A DNA stretch of 14,246 nt from Ruminococcaceae bacterium UBA737 (GTDB lineage Bacteria > Bacillota > Clostridia > Oscillospirales > Acutalibacteraceae). The stretch covers positions 20,285-34,530 of the forward strand of contig DBKZ01000017.1 in the NCBI GenBank assembly GCA_002297415.1. The letters run 5' to 3'. The notes under the pieces were generated by a model. That model was not told the DNA's origin and ran no database searches. It saw only the letters and a list, made by a program, of their open reading frames with translations. Position numbers and translations under genes: made by a program. Below, piece by piece: positions 1-7,246 of this stretch (position 1 is the stretch's first letter; each line of letters opens with the position of its first letter).

Positions 1-1199
1 ACGGCGTTTTCGCAAAAATCATCGCCTGAAGCCTTTAATTTTAAAATTTCATCGGCGACAAATCTTGCCTCGGTGCGGTCGTCTAAGCAGGATCTTACTT
101 TTATCTTATCCCCATCCCCGAAAGAGGTCCAAAGAGTTTTGCCCTTTCTTCCGCGGTTATGCGAGATCACGCTGTTTGCCGCATTTAAAATATTCCCCGT
201 TGACCTGTAATTCTGTTCAAGCCTTATGGTCTTGGCATTCTTATTTTCGTCCTCAAAATTGAGGATATTTTCAATTGTTGCTCCTCTGAAACGGTAAATG
301 CTCTGGTCATCGTCTCCGACAACGCAGAGATTTCCGTGAATTTGAGACAAAAGGCTTACTAACTTATACTGCGCATGGTTTGTGTCCTGATATTCGTCCA
401 CCATGATAAATCTGAACTTATTTCCGTAATGCTCTAAAACATCGGGATTTTCGGATAAAAGCCTGACGGTATTGACTATCATATCGTCAAAATCCATGGC
501 ATCGCTCGCAAGCAGGCGCTTTTGATACTCGCGGTAAAGCTCGCATATAAGCTTTACCCTTAAATCGTTTCCGACGCTGCTTAAAGCCTCGCTCGGAGAA
601 ATCAAAGAATCCTTGCAATGGGATATGTATGATAAAACCGACTTTACGGGAAGCATTTTATCATCAATATTATTCTGCTTCATAATCTGCTTTAAAACAG
701 ATTTCTGATCGTCGGTATCATAAATAGTAAAATGCGAGGAATATCCTATTCTGTCCGCATTATATCTTAAAATTTTTCCGCAGATGCTGTGAAATGTGCC
801 TGCCCAGATACTCTGCGCGCTGTCGCCTAATTTTTTTGCTATTCTGTCCTTAAGCTCGCCTGCGGCCTTATTCGTAAATGTTATCGCAAGAATTTCGTAT
901 GGCTTAGGCGCGTCAACGCAAAAGGGAGCGCCTGAAATCCCGTCCGTTTTATTTTCAAGATAAAGCCTTGCGTTTTCAATGTCCTGTTCGCTGTAAAAGC
1001 CTTCTTTTTCGCTTAAATAAGCGTTTCCGTATTTAATAAGATATGCAATTCGGTTTACTAAAACAGTCGTCTTTCCGCTGCCTGCTCCCGCAAGCACCAA
1101 AAGAGGACCTCTGACAGTGGTTACAGCCTCAAACTGCCTGTCATTCATTCCCGAAAATTCTTTTTCTATAACCTTTTTTCTTAACTGCAGATAATCCAT
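1..1199 (-). CDS. pcrA: ATP-dependent DNA helicase, PcrA/UvrD family (N-terminal part, cut by window edge)
   Basis: Superfamily 1A 3'-to-5' DNA helicase acting in nucleotide excision repair and in clearing replication blocks in the cytoplasm. About 399 residues are present. The start is the ATG at 1199-1197, giving MDYLQLRKK. Visible motifs in order: Q-motif region near residue 19 (MNDRQFEAV), Walker A AGAGSGKT with Lys about 43, motif Ia AITFTNKAAGELKDRI, the TFHS segment, motif II VDEYQDT near residue 266, motif III GDDDQSIYRFRGA near 292, and motif IV LEQNYRST near 328. The reading frame stays open to base 3. Full-length family members have about 700-750 residues, so roughly the C-terminal half (2A/2B domains, motifs V and VI) lies outside. 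The gene starts 3 bases after the HPr-like gene stops, so it is the distal known member of this minus-strand train. PcrA is the Gram-positive name. Family identity is certain; pcrA versus a uvrD paralogue is inferred. Confidence 0.95.
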   Translation of the reverse strand, partial: MDYLQLRKKVIEKEFSGMNDRQFEAVTTVRGPLLVLAGAGSGKTTVLVNRIAYLIKYGNAYLSEKEGFYSEQDIENARLYLENKTDGISGAPFCVDAPKPYEILAITFTNKAAGELKDRIAKKLGDSAQSIWAGTFHSICGKILRYNADRIGYSSHFTIYDTDDQKSVLKQIMKQNNIDDKMLPVKSVLSYISHCKDSLISPSEALSSVGNDLRVKLICELYREYQKRLLASDAMDFDDMIVNTVRLLSENPDVLEHYGNKFRFIMVDEYQDTNHAQYKLVSLLSQIHGNLCVVGDDDQSIYRFRGATIENILNFEDENKNAKTIRLEQNYRSTGNILNAANSVISHNRGRKGKTLWTSFGDGDKIKVRSCLDDRTEARFVADEILKLKASGDDFCENA

Positions 1200-1202
1200 T
1201 CT

Positions 1203-1448
1203 TTATTTATGTCCCTTTTCTTCAAAAATGAAATTTTCTATCTGCCGCGCAAGCTCGACTGCCTTATCGGTATGCGCAACCATTTTTACGGGCTTTGTTA
1301 GGTCGAGACTGAAAATTCCCATTATGGATTTTGCGTTTATGACATACTTACCCGAAATAAGCTCAATATCATAATCCTTATCTGCGGCGATTGCGGAAAA
1401 GCTTTTAACATCGTCAAAGCTTTTTAAAAACAGCATTTTTTCAAACAC
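1203..1448 (-). CDS. HPr-like protein lacking the phospho-acceptor histidine
   Basis: An 81-residue protein with the HPr fold signature. The segment GKYVINAKSIMGIFSLDL matches the conserved HPr region around the regulatory serine (Ser46 of Bacillus subtilis HPr, here Ser41). True HPr carries the PTS phosphate on His15 in a GIHARPA motif. Here the equivalent region reads LKSFDDVKSF, and the first 57 residues contain no histidine, so PEP-dependent phosphotransfer is not possible by the normal route. The nearest known analogue is Crh of B. subtilis, which lost His15 but keeps Ser46 and acts as a CcpA cofactor. A similar regulatory role is inference only. The start codon is GTG at 1448-1446 with an AAAGGGGA ribosome site upstream; an internal ATG (Met5) is a less likely alternative. 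The gene sits between the alkyltransferase-like gene (2-base gap) and pcrA (3-base gap). No ptsI or other PTS gene is nearby. Confidence 0.75.
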   Translation of the reverse strand: MFEKMLFLKSFDDVKSFSAIAADKDYDIELISGKYVINAKSIMGIFSLDLTKPVKMVAHTDKAVELARQIENFIFEEKGHK

Positions 1449-1450
1449 TT

Positions 1451-1762
1451 TTAATTTTCCCCTTTTATTCCGAATTTTTGAAGGTCGACCGTTAAATCCT
1501 CTCTCACAACAACTCCCTCCTGCTCAAGGAGGAATTTCTGTCTGTTCTCGCCGCCGAATGCAAAAGCGCTCGACAGCTTTCCGAAACGGTTTACAACGCG
1601 GTAGCACTTTATATTTTCAGGGTCGGGATTGCAGTGAAGCGCATAGCCGACAACCCTTGAAAGTCTCGGATTTCCGACATATCGGGCTATCTGCCCGTAT
1701 GTTGCGACTTTTCCGTACGGAATTTTTTTAACTGCCTCGTAAATCCGCTCAAAAGTATTCAT
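1451..1762 (-). CDS. Alkyltransferase-like (MGMT-family) DNA-binding protein
   Basis: A single-domain protein of about 103 residues matching the C-terminal DNA-binding domain of O6-methylguanine-DNA methyltransferase. It shows the winged-helix segment IPYGKVATYGQIARYVGNPRLSR, the arginine-finger region, the active-site strand NIKCYRVVNR and the C-terminal FAFGGENRQKFLLEQEGV. The canonical motif is PCHR; here it is KCYR, so the acceptor cysteine is kept but the proline and the histidine that activates it are replaced. Without the N-terminal domain this is either a weak methyltransferase or an ATL protein that marks alkylated guanine for nucleotide excision repair. That would suit the nearby pcrA, but the link is inference. 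The start chosen is the ATG at 1762-1760, which shares one base with the upstream stop (TGATG) and gives the usual family N-terminus MNTFERIYEAV. An in-frame ATG 7 codons earlier (1783) lacks a ribosome site. Confidence 0.82.
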   Translation of the reverse strand: MNTFERIYEAVKKIPYGKVATYGQIARYVGNPRLSRVVGYALHCNPDPENIKCYRVVNRFGKLSSAFAFGGENRQKFLLEQEGVVVREDLTVDLQKFGIKGEN

Positions 1763-2598
1763 CAGAAAAATATTTTCTCCCATAATTCATAAGAGCGAAG
1801 CCATTCATGAACATGAGAAATTTTATCAGTGCCTTCAAAATTATCTTTGCTTGCCGTCATTTCATCGGCTGTAGATAAGCCGTGCCAGCCCTCGGGATAA
1901 ACATGAAGCTCATAAGGAACCTTGTTTTTCGAAAGCGCCAAAGCATAGAAAAGGCTGTTTTCAACCGGAACGCAGGCGTCAGCGGCGGTGTGCCAAATAA
2001 ATGCAGGCGGAGTATCGGGAGTAACCAGCTTATCGCAGGAAAACCTTTCGTCCGCCTTGCCGTTCGGATAGGTTCCTATAAGGCTTTCAAAGCTTCCGTG
2101 ATGCGAATGAGCATAATCCGAGGTGATAACGGGATAGCAAAGTACGCTAACGGCAGGCTTATAAGAATTCTTAAAATTCTTTCTTACTTCCGGGATATTA
2201 TAGGCATTTGAATAATGGGCGGCAAGATGTCCGCCGGCGGAAAAGCCGATAATTCCTATTTTTTCCTTATTCTGAATAAATTCCTCGGAATTTTTAACTA
2301 TATAATCGAAAGCCGCGGCAACCTCGTTAAGCTGTGTAGGAAACCTATGCGGAGCGCAGGAATAATTAAGCACATAAGCATTATATCCCATATTCATAAA
2401 TTTAAGCGCAATCGGCTCGGCTTCCCTGTCCGCGCAAAATTCATATCCGCCGCCGGGGCAAATAAGAATTCCTTTCCTTCCCTCGGCTTTAAAATAATCC
2501 TGAATAAGCTCGGGAACATAAACAGTCAAAGTAGGATTACAGCCGTTTTCGGACAAAAACGGATAAATTTCTTTTAACTCAACAATCTTGCATTTCAT
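1762..2598 (-). CDS. Alpha/beta hydrolase (acetyl-esterase/lipase-like)
   Basis: A 278-residue cytoplasmic serine hydrolase of the Aes / BD-FAE-like group. The oxyanion-hole loop CPGGGY lies at 48-52, the nucleophile elbow GFSAGGHLAAH places Ser120, the acid is probably Asp207 in HTAADACVPVENS, and the base is His239 in PEGWHGLS. The whole alpha/beta hydrolase core is present with no signal peptide. Family members deacetylate sugars or cleave small esters; the substrate cannot be read from the sequence. The start is the ATG at 2598-2596, preceded by AAGGAAGG about 8 bases upstream. It follows the propeller-like gene after 17 bases, and its TGA stop overlaps the start of the alkyltransferase-like gene, so it is part of the train. 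Fold and triad are clear; the specific activity is not. Confidence 0.88.
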   Translation of the reverse strand: MKCKIVELKEIYPFLSENGCNPTLTVYVPELIQDYFKAEGRKGILICPGGGYEFCADREAEPIALKFMNMGYNAYVLNYSCAPHRFPTQLNEVAAAFDYIVKNSEEFIQNKEKIGIIGFSAGGHLAAHYSNAYNIPEVRKNFKNSYKPAVSVLCYPVITSDYAHSHHGSFESLIGTYPNGKADERFSCDKLVTPDTPPAFIWHTAADACVPVENSLFYALALSKNKVPYELHVYPEGWHGLSTADEMTASKDNFEGTDKISHVHEWLRSYELWEKIFF

Positions 2599-2615
2599 AA
2601 AAATTACCTTCCTTT

Positions 2616-3284
2616 TTAAAGCATATAAAGCCCTGATTTAAGCAGGACGAATTCAAAATCCTTAACCCTTGTATAAGAATAAACCGGCTCTTTAAGTCTT
2701 ACATAAATTTCACTCTCATAGTTTTCGAGATTTAATTTAACAACCCTTTTATCGCCCGTTGAAGCGACAAAGGCACAAGAGTCCTCAATATAAAGACCGT
2801 TCGGTCTGTTAAAAGGCGAAACCGCTCCGCCTATTCTAAGCTCCTCGCGGAATGTTACCATATTAAACTTTATTAAAGCGTTATACTTTTTAAATACCGC
2901 ATAAAAAGAATCCTTAAAAACCGCAATATCCGAGGGAGCGGCACCCTTATAAGCAAACATACCGTTCCAGATGATGTTTCCCGCCGCGTCAACAATATTT
3001 GCCTCTCCCTTAGAAGAGCAGACAAAGACCTTGCCCTGAGGCAGAGCGATTGTTTTTGCTGTTATATAATTACTGCAAAGATTTGATGAAACCGCATAAT
3101 TACTGCCGAATTTAGAAAGCAGATAGACATTTTTTGCAATATCGACCATAATACCTGTTTCAAAGGTAATCATTTTATAACCGATTATTATGTTTTCTTT
3201 GGTTTTATCCTTGCAATAGGAAAAAACTATACCGGTAGGAGTAGGAATAACCCCATATACCTCGCCCGAAAACACGGTATTCAT
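2616..3284 (-). CDS. Hypothetical protein, beta-strand-rich, propeller-like
   Basis: A 222-residue protein I do not recognise by name. It is made of short alternating hydrophobic beta-like segments separated by turns, with phrases typical of propeller blades: PSDIAVFKDSFYAVFKK, RPNGLYIEDSCAFVASTG and DKRVVKLNLENYE. The last two resemble NHL or WD-type blades. At 222 residues it is short for a complete six- or seven-bladed propeller (usually over 280), so it may be a partial or smaller propeller. There is no signal peptide, membrane segment or catalytic motif. Its ATG overlaps the TGA of the YnbB-like enzyme by 4 bases (ATGA at 3281-3284), and an AAGGAG site lies 8 bases upstream inside that gene. 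Coupled translation suggests a role linked to the PLP enzyme, perhaps as a partner or sensor. That is inference from position only. Confidence 0.72.
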   Translation of the reverse strand: MNTVFSGEVYGVIPTPTGIVFSYCKDKTKENIIIGYKMITFETGIMVDIAKNVYLLSKFGSNYAVSSNLCSNYITAKTIALPQGKVFVCSSKGEANIVDAAGNIIWNGMFAYKGAAPSDIAVFKDSFYAVFKKYNALIKFNMVTFREELRIGGAVSPFNRPNGLYIEDSCAFVASTGDKRVVKLNLENYESEIYVRLKEPVYSYTRVKDFEFVLLKSGLYML

Positions 3285-4540
3285 ATTTCATTCTCCTTCA
3301 TATTCTTTACAGCAAGCAGAATTCCTGTCTTGGCGCTGTGGAAATTCAGACCGCCCTGCATCCATAAAGCATAGGGCTCTCTTAAGGGTCCGTCGGCCGA
3401 AAGCTCTATTGAAGCGCCGAGTGTGAACGCGCCTGCCGCCATAATGACATCATCGGTGTACCCCGGCATATAGGAAGGCTCGGGAGATACAAAGGAATCA
3501 ATCGGAGAGCCTGACTGCAAGCCCTTACAAAAGGCAATCATTTTTTCTCTTGAGCCTAAAATAATGCTCTGAATGATATCGGCTCTCTTTTCGTCCGTCC
3601 TCGGAGAGACCTTAAAGCCTAAAAGCTCAAACACCGCCGCCGCGTAAACCGCGGTTTTAAGCGCCTCGCCTACGGTATGCGGAGCAAAGAAAAGCCCCAT
3701 ATAAAGCTCCCTGTTATGACCTAAAGTCGCACCTATTTCACGGCCGACTCCCGCGCAGGTCATACGGTGGGCGCACATTTCGACATATTTTTTCTTTCCC
3801 GCTATATATCCGCCGCTTTTGGCAATTCCGCCGCCCGCGTTTTTAATAAGCGAGCCTGCAAACAGATCCGCTCCCGCTTGTGACGGCTCTTTCATTTCGA
3901 CAAACTCGCCGTAGCAGTTATCAACCATAATAACCGTTTCGGGAGATACCTCTCTTACGGCGTCGCAGAGCTCTTTTAATTCCGCGATATGTAAGCTCGG
4001 CCTTAAGCTGTATCCGCGCGAGCGCTGAATATAAGCCATTTTATATTTATCTTTTTTAAGCGCCGCTTTTATAGCTTCAATATCGGGCGTTCCGTCCGCC
4101 TTTAAGTCAACCTGAGAATATTCTATACCGAAATCGGCTAAGGAGCCGTCGGTCTTTTCGTCAATTCCGAAAACGCCGATAATAGTATCGTACGGTCTGC
4201 CTGTAAGCGACAGCACCTTATCATTCGGCCTTAAAATTCCGAAAAGGGCGACGCTTAAGGTGTGCGTTCCGCTCGCAAAGCTGTGGCGGATAAGCGCGTC
4301 CTCGGTGCCGAGGCATTGGGCTAAAACCTTATCAAGCTTGTCCCTGCCGATATCGTCATAACCGTAGCCGGTGCTTGTTCCGAGGTCGGGCTCGCTTACG
4401 CGGTTATCGATAAACGCTTTTAATACCTTTTGCTGATTATATTCAGTAACTTTTTCTATTTCATCAAAATAAGGCTTAACCTTTTCTAAAGCCTTTTTAT
4501 CAAGAGCCTTAAGCTCGTCCGAAAATTCAAAAAATGACAT
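3281..4540 (-). CDS. Methionine gamma-lyase family PLP enzyme (YnbB / aluminium-resistance family)
   Basis: A 419-residue fold-type I PLP enzyme of the Met_gamma_lyase family (Pfam PF06838), known in Bacillus as YnbB and often annotated as aluminium resistance protein. Landmarks: RHSFASGTHTLSVALFG (85-101) forms the phosphate-binding region; MVDNCYGEFVE puts the pyridine-nitrogen Asp at 207; SLIKNAGGGIAKSGGYIAG carries the predicted Schiff-base Lys233; the C-terminus PYALWMQGGLNFHSAK ends the small domain. Length and motif order match the family. Many members are uncharacterised; C-S lyase activity on sulfur amino acids is inferred from similarity to cystathionine/methionine gamma-lyases. The start is an ATG with AGGAG seven bases upstream, 9 bases after the GNAT-like gene. 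Its stop overlaps the propeller-like gene. Family assignment is firm, substrate unknown. Confidence 0.92.
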   Translation of the reverse strand: MSFFEFSDELKALDKKALEKVKPYFDEIEKVTEYNQQKVLKAFIDNRVSEPDLGTSTGYGYDDIGRDKLDKVLAQCLGTEDALIRHSFASGTHTLSVALFGILRPNDKVLSLTGRPYDTIIGVFGIDEKTDGSLADFGIEYSQVDLKADGTPDIEAIKAALKKDKYKMAYIQRSRGYSLRPSLHIAELKELCDAVREVSPETVIMVDNCYGEFVEMKEPSQAGADLFAGSLIKNAGGGIAKSGGYIAGKKKYVEMCAHRMTCAGVGREIGATLGHNRELYMGLFFAPHTVGEALKTAVYAAAVFELLGFKVSPRTDEKRADIIQSIILGSREKMIAFCKGLQSGSPIDSFVSPEPSYMPGYTDDVIMAAGAFTLGASIELSADGPLREPYALWMQGGLNFHSAKTGILLAVKNMKENEI

Positions 4541-4549
4541 TTTTATCTC

Positions 4550-5221
4550 CTATAAATAACAGTAAACCGCATTTCCGATTTTTTTAAATCCGCATTTTTC
4601 ATAAAAGCCCTCGTTTTCTTCGGTACAGCATGCAAGGATTTTTTCACATCCCGACACCGCCTCAAGACCGTTAAGCGCTTTTCTTCCTCCGCCTTTTTTA
4701 AAGCTTACCACACCGTTTATAAGGCATATATTTTTATGCTTTAATCCAAGACTTAAAAATTCGTTTCTTTTTCCGAAAACAAAAGCATTTTTATTGTTTT
4801 TTCTTCTGCAGTAGTCCACGGCGAAGCATTCAAACTCGGGAAGAGAAAATCCGCCCTTTAAAAGCATATTATAAACCTCGTCGCTTTTAAATCCGTCGCT
4901 TTCTAAAGAAGCGCTTAAATCCGCGCTTTTTCCGTAAACACTGACAATTTTCGCGTTTTTAAATTCAAGACCCTTTAAAATATAAGAGCCCGAAAAAACC
5001 GATTTAATACCGGACATTTTAAGAAACTCATTAAGCTCCTCATAATTTTTAGGCTCACCGCAGATTACGGCATTTAAGTCAAGAATGCAAAGCGCAAAGT
5101 TGCCTTTTAAATCGGTATAAAATTTCGCCGAATTCTTATAAACATCATAATTGCCCAAAAATTTAACGGATTCGGGGTTTTCGCCGAAAACATCGGGCAA
5201 GACTTTAAGCGATTTTATCAT
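4550..5221 (-). CDS. GNAT-like N-acetyltransferase (divergent, with unknown N-terminal domain)
   Basis: A 223-residue protein. The C-terminal third (about 165-223) looks like the second half of a GNAT fold: strand ICLINGVVSFKK, a glycine-rich loop KKGGGRKALNGLEAV in the place of the acetyl-CoA pyrophosphate-binding motif A, then KILACCTEENEGFYEKCGFKKIG, the usual motif B with the 'N..FYEKCGF' signature. Residues 1-160 have no motif I recognise and could be a degenerate first GNAT half or a separate substrate domain. The protein is lysine-rich with eleven cysteines and has no signal or membrane segment. It starts with an ATG overlapping the TGA of the upstream M42 gene by 4 bases (5218-5221), so translation is probably coupled. 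The acceptor substrate is unknown. An acyl-CoA role is likely but not certain because the pyrophosphate loop is atypical. Confidence 0.7.
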   Translation of the reverse strand: MIKSLKVLPDVFGENPESVKFLGNYDVYKNSAKFYTDLKGNFALCILDLNAVICGEPKNYEELNEFLKMSGIKSVFSGSYILKGLEFKNAKIVSVYGKSADLSASLESDGFKSDEVYNMLLKGGFSLPEFECFAVDYCRRKNNKNAFVFGKRNEFLSLGLKHKNICLINGVVSFKKGGGRKALNGLEAVSGCEKILACCTEENEGFYEKCGFKKIGNAVYCYL

Positions 5222-6234
5222 ACCTTGCCTGAAGCCGCGTATTCTAAAATATATTTTACAAGCTCATAAACACTTATAATATCGCTCTTTTGCGCAACCG
5301 AGGCGGCGGAATGAATATATCTGCATGGATTGCTTACGGCAATCGTCCTTACGCCGTTTTTAGAAAGGTGAATACTTCCCGCATTGTTTCCGCCTGCAAC
5401 CGCCCTTTTAGGCTGGCAATTTATATTGCTGTTTAAAGCTAAATTATAAAGCTCTTTATCATAAAGAGTTGCCCTGTCCATAAATGATACTACCGCTCCG
5501 CGCCCTAAATTGCATACCTCGCTTGTTTCGGGTGTGCCTGCGATATCTGACGCGGTCGTTCCGTCAATAACGATTGCGAAGTCGGGGTCTATGCTGTACG
5601 CAGAGGTTTTTGCGCCCCTAAGCCCAACTTCCTCCTGCACCGAAAACGAAACATAATAATCATATTCCGCTTCCTGTCTAAGCATAAATGCAAGCACCGC
5701 GCAGCCGATTCGGTCGTCAAGCGCTTTTGATTTGATAAATCTGCCGTTGTCCTCATACTCAGAGTCCATAACCGCGCTGTCGCCGATACTGACATATTTA
5801 AGCGCGTCCTCTTTAGAATCAGCTCCGATATCAATATATAAAGCGCTCTGCTTCGGAACGGATTTAAGCTCTTCCTTATCCGAAAGGTGAATAGGCTTAA
5901 TTCCAACTGTTCCTTTTATATTATTTCCGACCGTAACTCTTCTTGCAAGCATAACGCTTACATCTATTCCACCGACGGGAGCAAATTTTAAAAATCCGTT
6001 CTCGGTTATATTGGTGATTATAAATCCGACCTCGTCCAAATGAGCGTCGCACATGACTTTTTTATCGCTTGACTTTTTGCCCTTTTTAAAGGCGATTATA
6101 TTTCCTAAATTGTCGGTTTTAACCTCGCAGAAATCCTTAATTAAAGCAATAATTTTTTCTCTGACGCTTTTTTCATCGCCCGAAATTCCCGATTCATTGC
6201 ATAAAAGCTTTAAAATATCAAACAGCTCATCCAT
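5218..6234 (-). CDS. M42 family metallo-aminopeptidase (copy A)
   Basis: A 338-residue M42 (tetrahedral aminopeptidase / former 'endoglucanase M') enzyme, a cytoplasmic dodecamer-forming dinuclear metallopeptidase that trims peptides released by proteases. All expected metal and catalytic residues are visible: His65 and Asp67 in DAHLDEVGF, bridging Asp173 in ALDDRIG, catalytic Glu201-Glu202 in VQEEVGLRGA, Asp224 in VIDGT, and His308 in CRYIHSA. The PDZ-like insertion between residues about 70 and 165 is present, as usual for M42. It starts with an ATG that overlaps the preceding M42 gene by 8 bases and ends overlapping the GNAT-like gene by 4. The second copy lies directly upstream. M42 enzymes differ in preference (acidic, lysyl or bulky N-termini), which cannot be read here. 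Confidence 0.95.
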   Translation of the reverse strand: MDELFDILKLLCNESGISGDEKSVREKIIALIKDFCEVKTDNLGNIIAFKKGKKSSDKKVMCDAHLDEVGFIITNITENGFLKFAPVGGIDVSVMLARRVTVGNNIKGTVGIKPIHLSDKEELKSVPKQSALYIDIGADSKEDALKYVSIGDSAVMDSEYEDNGRFIKSKALDDRIGCAVLAFMLRQEAEYDYYVSFSVQEEVGLRGAKTSAYSIDPDFAIVIDGTTASDIAGTPETSEVCNLGRGAVVSFMDRATLYDKELYNLALNSNINCQPKRAVAGGNNAGSIHLSKNGVRTIAVSNPCRYIHSAASVAQKSDIISVYELVKYILEYAASGKV

Positions 6235-7246
6235 TTAAAAGCCCTCCTGCAAGAATATATTTTTCTAAAATTTCGCTTGTGCTTTTTATATCGTCAAGGC
6301 TTACAACCTCTGACGGCGTGTGCATATTTCTTATAGGGATTGAAACAAGCCCTGTTCTTATTCCGCCTTTTGTAAGCGAAATAACATCGGCGTTTGTTCC
6401 CGTAGTCTGAGACATTACCTCTGTCTGATAAGAAATGTTATTTTCCTTTGCGATTTTAAAAAGCTTATTTGTAAGCTTCTTATCAAGAGTGGGCGAAATG
6501 CCTATCATTGCGCCCTTTGACAATTCTTTTGCGGAGTCTTTGGAAACATCGGGAGCGGTCGCAAAGCTGACATCTACGGCTATCGCCTCATCGGGAGTGA
6601 CGGAAAAAGCCGATGTTCTCGCACCTCTTAGCCCTAATTCCTCCATATTACTTAAGCTCAAAGCTATATTTACGGGCGGTTTTTTACCTTTAAATTTCTG
6701 CGCAACATCTATAAGCGCGGCAACTCCCGCGCGGTCGTCAAGCGAGGAAGAAACAACTTTTCCGTTTAAAAGCTCCTCCGCTTTTGCCCTAAAGGTTACA
6801 AAATCGCCGACAGATATAAATTCCCTTGCTTTTTCTCCCAAAAGAGAGTCGATTTTAAGCTTTTTTATATCGTCAAAGCAGTCCTCGCCGTCTGAAAGGT
6901 GGGGCGGAATACTGCAAAAAACACCCGTCAGCTTTTTTTCTTTCGAATGAATTACAACAGGCATCGAGGGAAGCATTCTTAAATCAATGCCGCCTGCATT
7001 TGAAACGGTCAAAAATCCGTTTTTATCAATATCGGTTACGGTAAACCCGACTTGGTCGAGATGGGCGTCAAGCATAACCGTGTAATCAGTCTCGCCCTTA
7101 ATAAAGGCGATAACCGTCATCGGGTCGGGTCTTTTAATTTCGGCAATGTCCTTTAAAAGCTCCACGCATTTTTCCGAAACCTCGTTTATGCTTCCGATAC
7201 CGTAGCATGAAGTCAGTGTAAAAAGATTTTCCTTTAAATTGCTCAA
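6227..7246 (-). CDS. M42 family metallo-aminopeptidase (copy B)
   Basis: A 339-residue paralogue of the neighbouring M42 gene, clearly diverged. It keeps every ligand: His62 and Asp64 (DAHLDQVGF), Asp170 (SLDDRAG), Glu202-Glu203 (NMEELGLRGA), Asp225 (VDVSF) and His309 (NMHTPSE). Differences from copy A fall around the active site, for example MHTPSE against IHSAAS after the last histidine and VDVSF against VIDGT, which suggests a different substrate preference. The start is TTG at 7246-7244, overlapping the murD stop by 4 bases (TTGA); the next ATG (Met43) would remove the N-terminal helix, so TTG is preferred. An AAGGAAG stretch lies about 14 bases upstream, so translation may depend on coupling to murD. 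Related M42 enzymes can form mixed complexes (reported for archaeal and Streptococcus M42s), and adjacent genes fit that idea without proving it. Confidence 0.94.
   Translation of the reverse strand: MSNLKENLFTLTSCYGIGSINEVSEKCVELLKDIAEIKRPDPMTVIAFIKGETDYTVMLDAHLDQVGFTVTDIDKNGFLTVSNAGGIDLRMLPSMPVVIHSKEKKLTGVFCSIPPHLSDGEDCFDDIKKLKIDSLLGEKAREFISVGDFVTFRAKAEELLNGKVVSSSLDDRAGVAALIDVAQKFKGKKPPVNIALSLSNMEELGLRGARTSAFSVTPDEAIAVDVSFATAPDVSKDSAKELSKGAMIGISPTLDKKLTNKLFKIAKENNISYQTEVMSQTTGTNADVISLTKGGIRTGLVSIPIRNMHTPSEVVSLDDIKSTSEILEKYILAGGLLNG

Noticed and set aside
1203..1448. Canonical PTS phosphocarrier HPr (ptsH)
   Set aside because: There is no histidine in the first 57 residues, and no ptsI adjoins the gene.
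6435..6950. A 171-codon plus-strand frame opposite the second M42 gene
   Set aside because: It is antisense to a gene with a complete, well-conserved active site; its protein is serine/phenylalanine-rich with no motif. Similar long antisense frames at 1882-2211, 2215-2577, 9125-9400 and 12535-12939 were rejected for the same reason.
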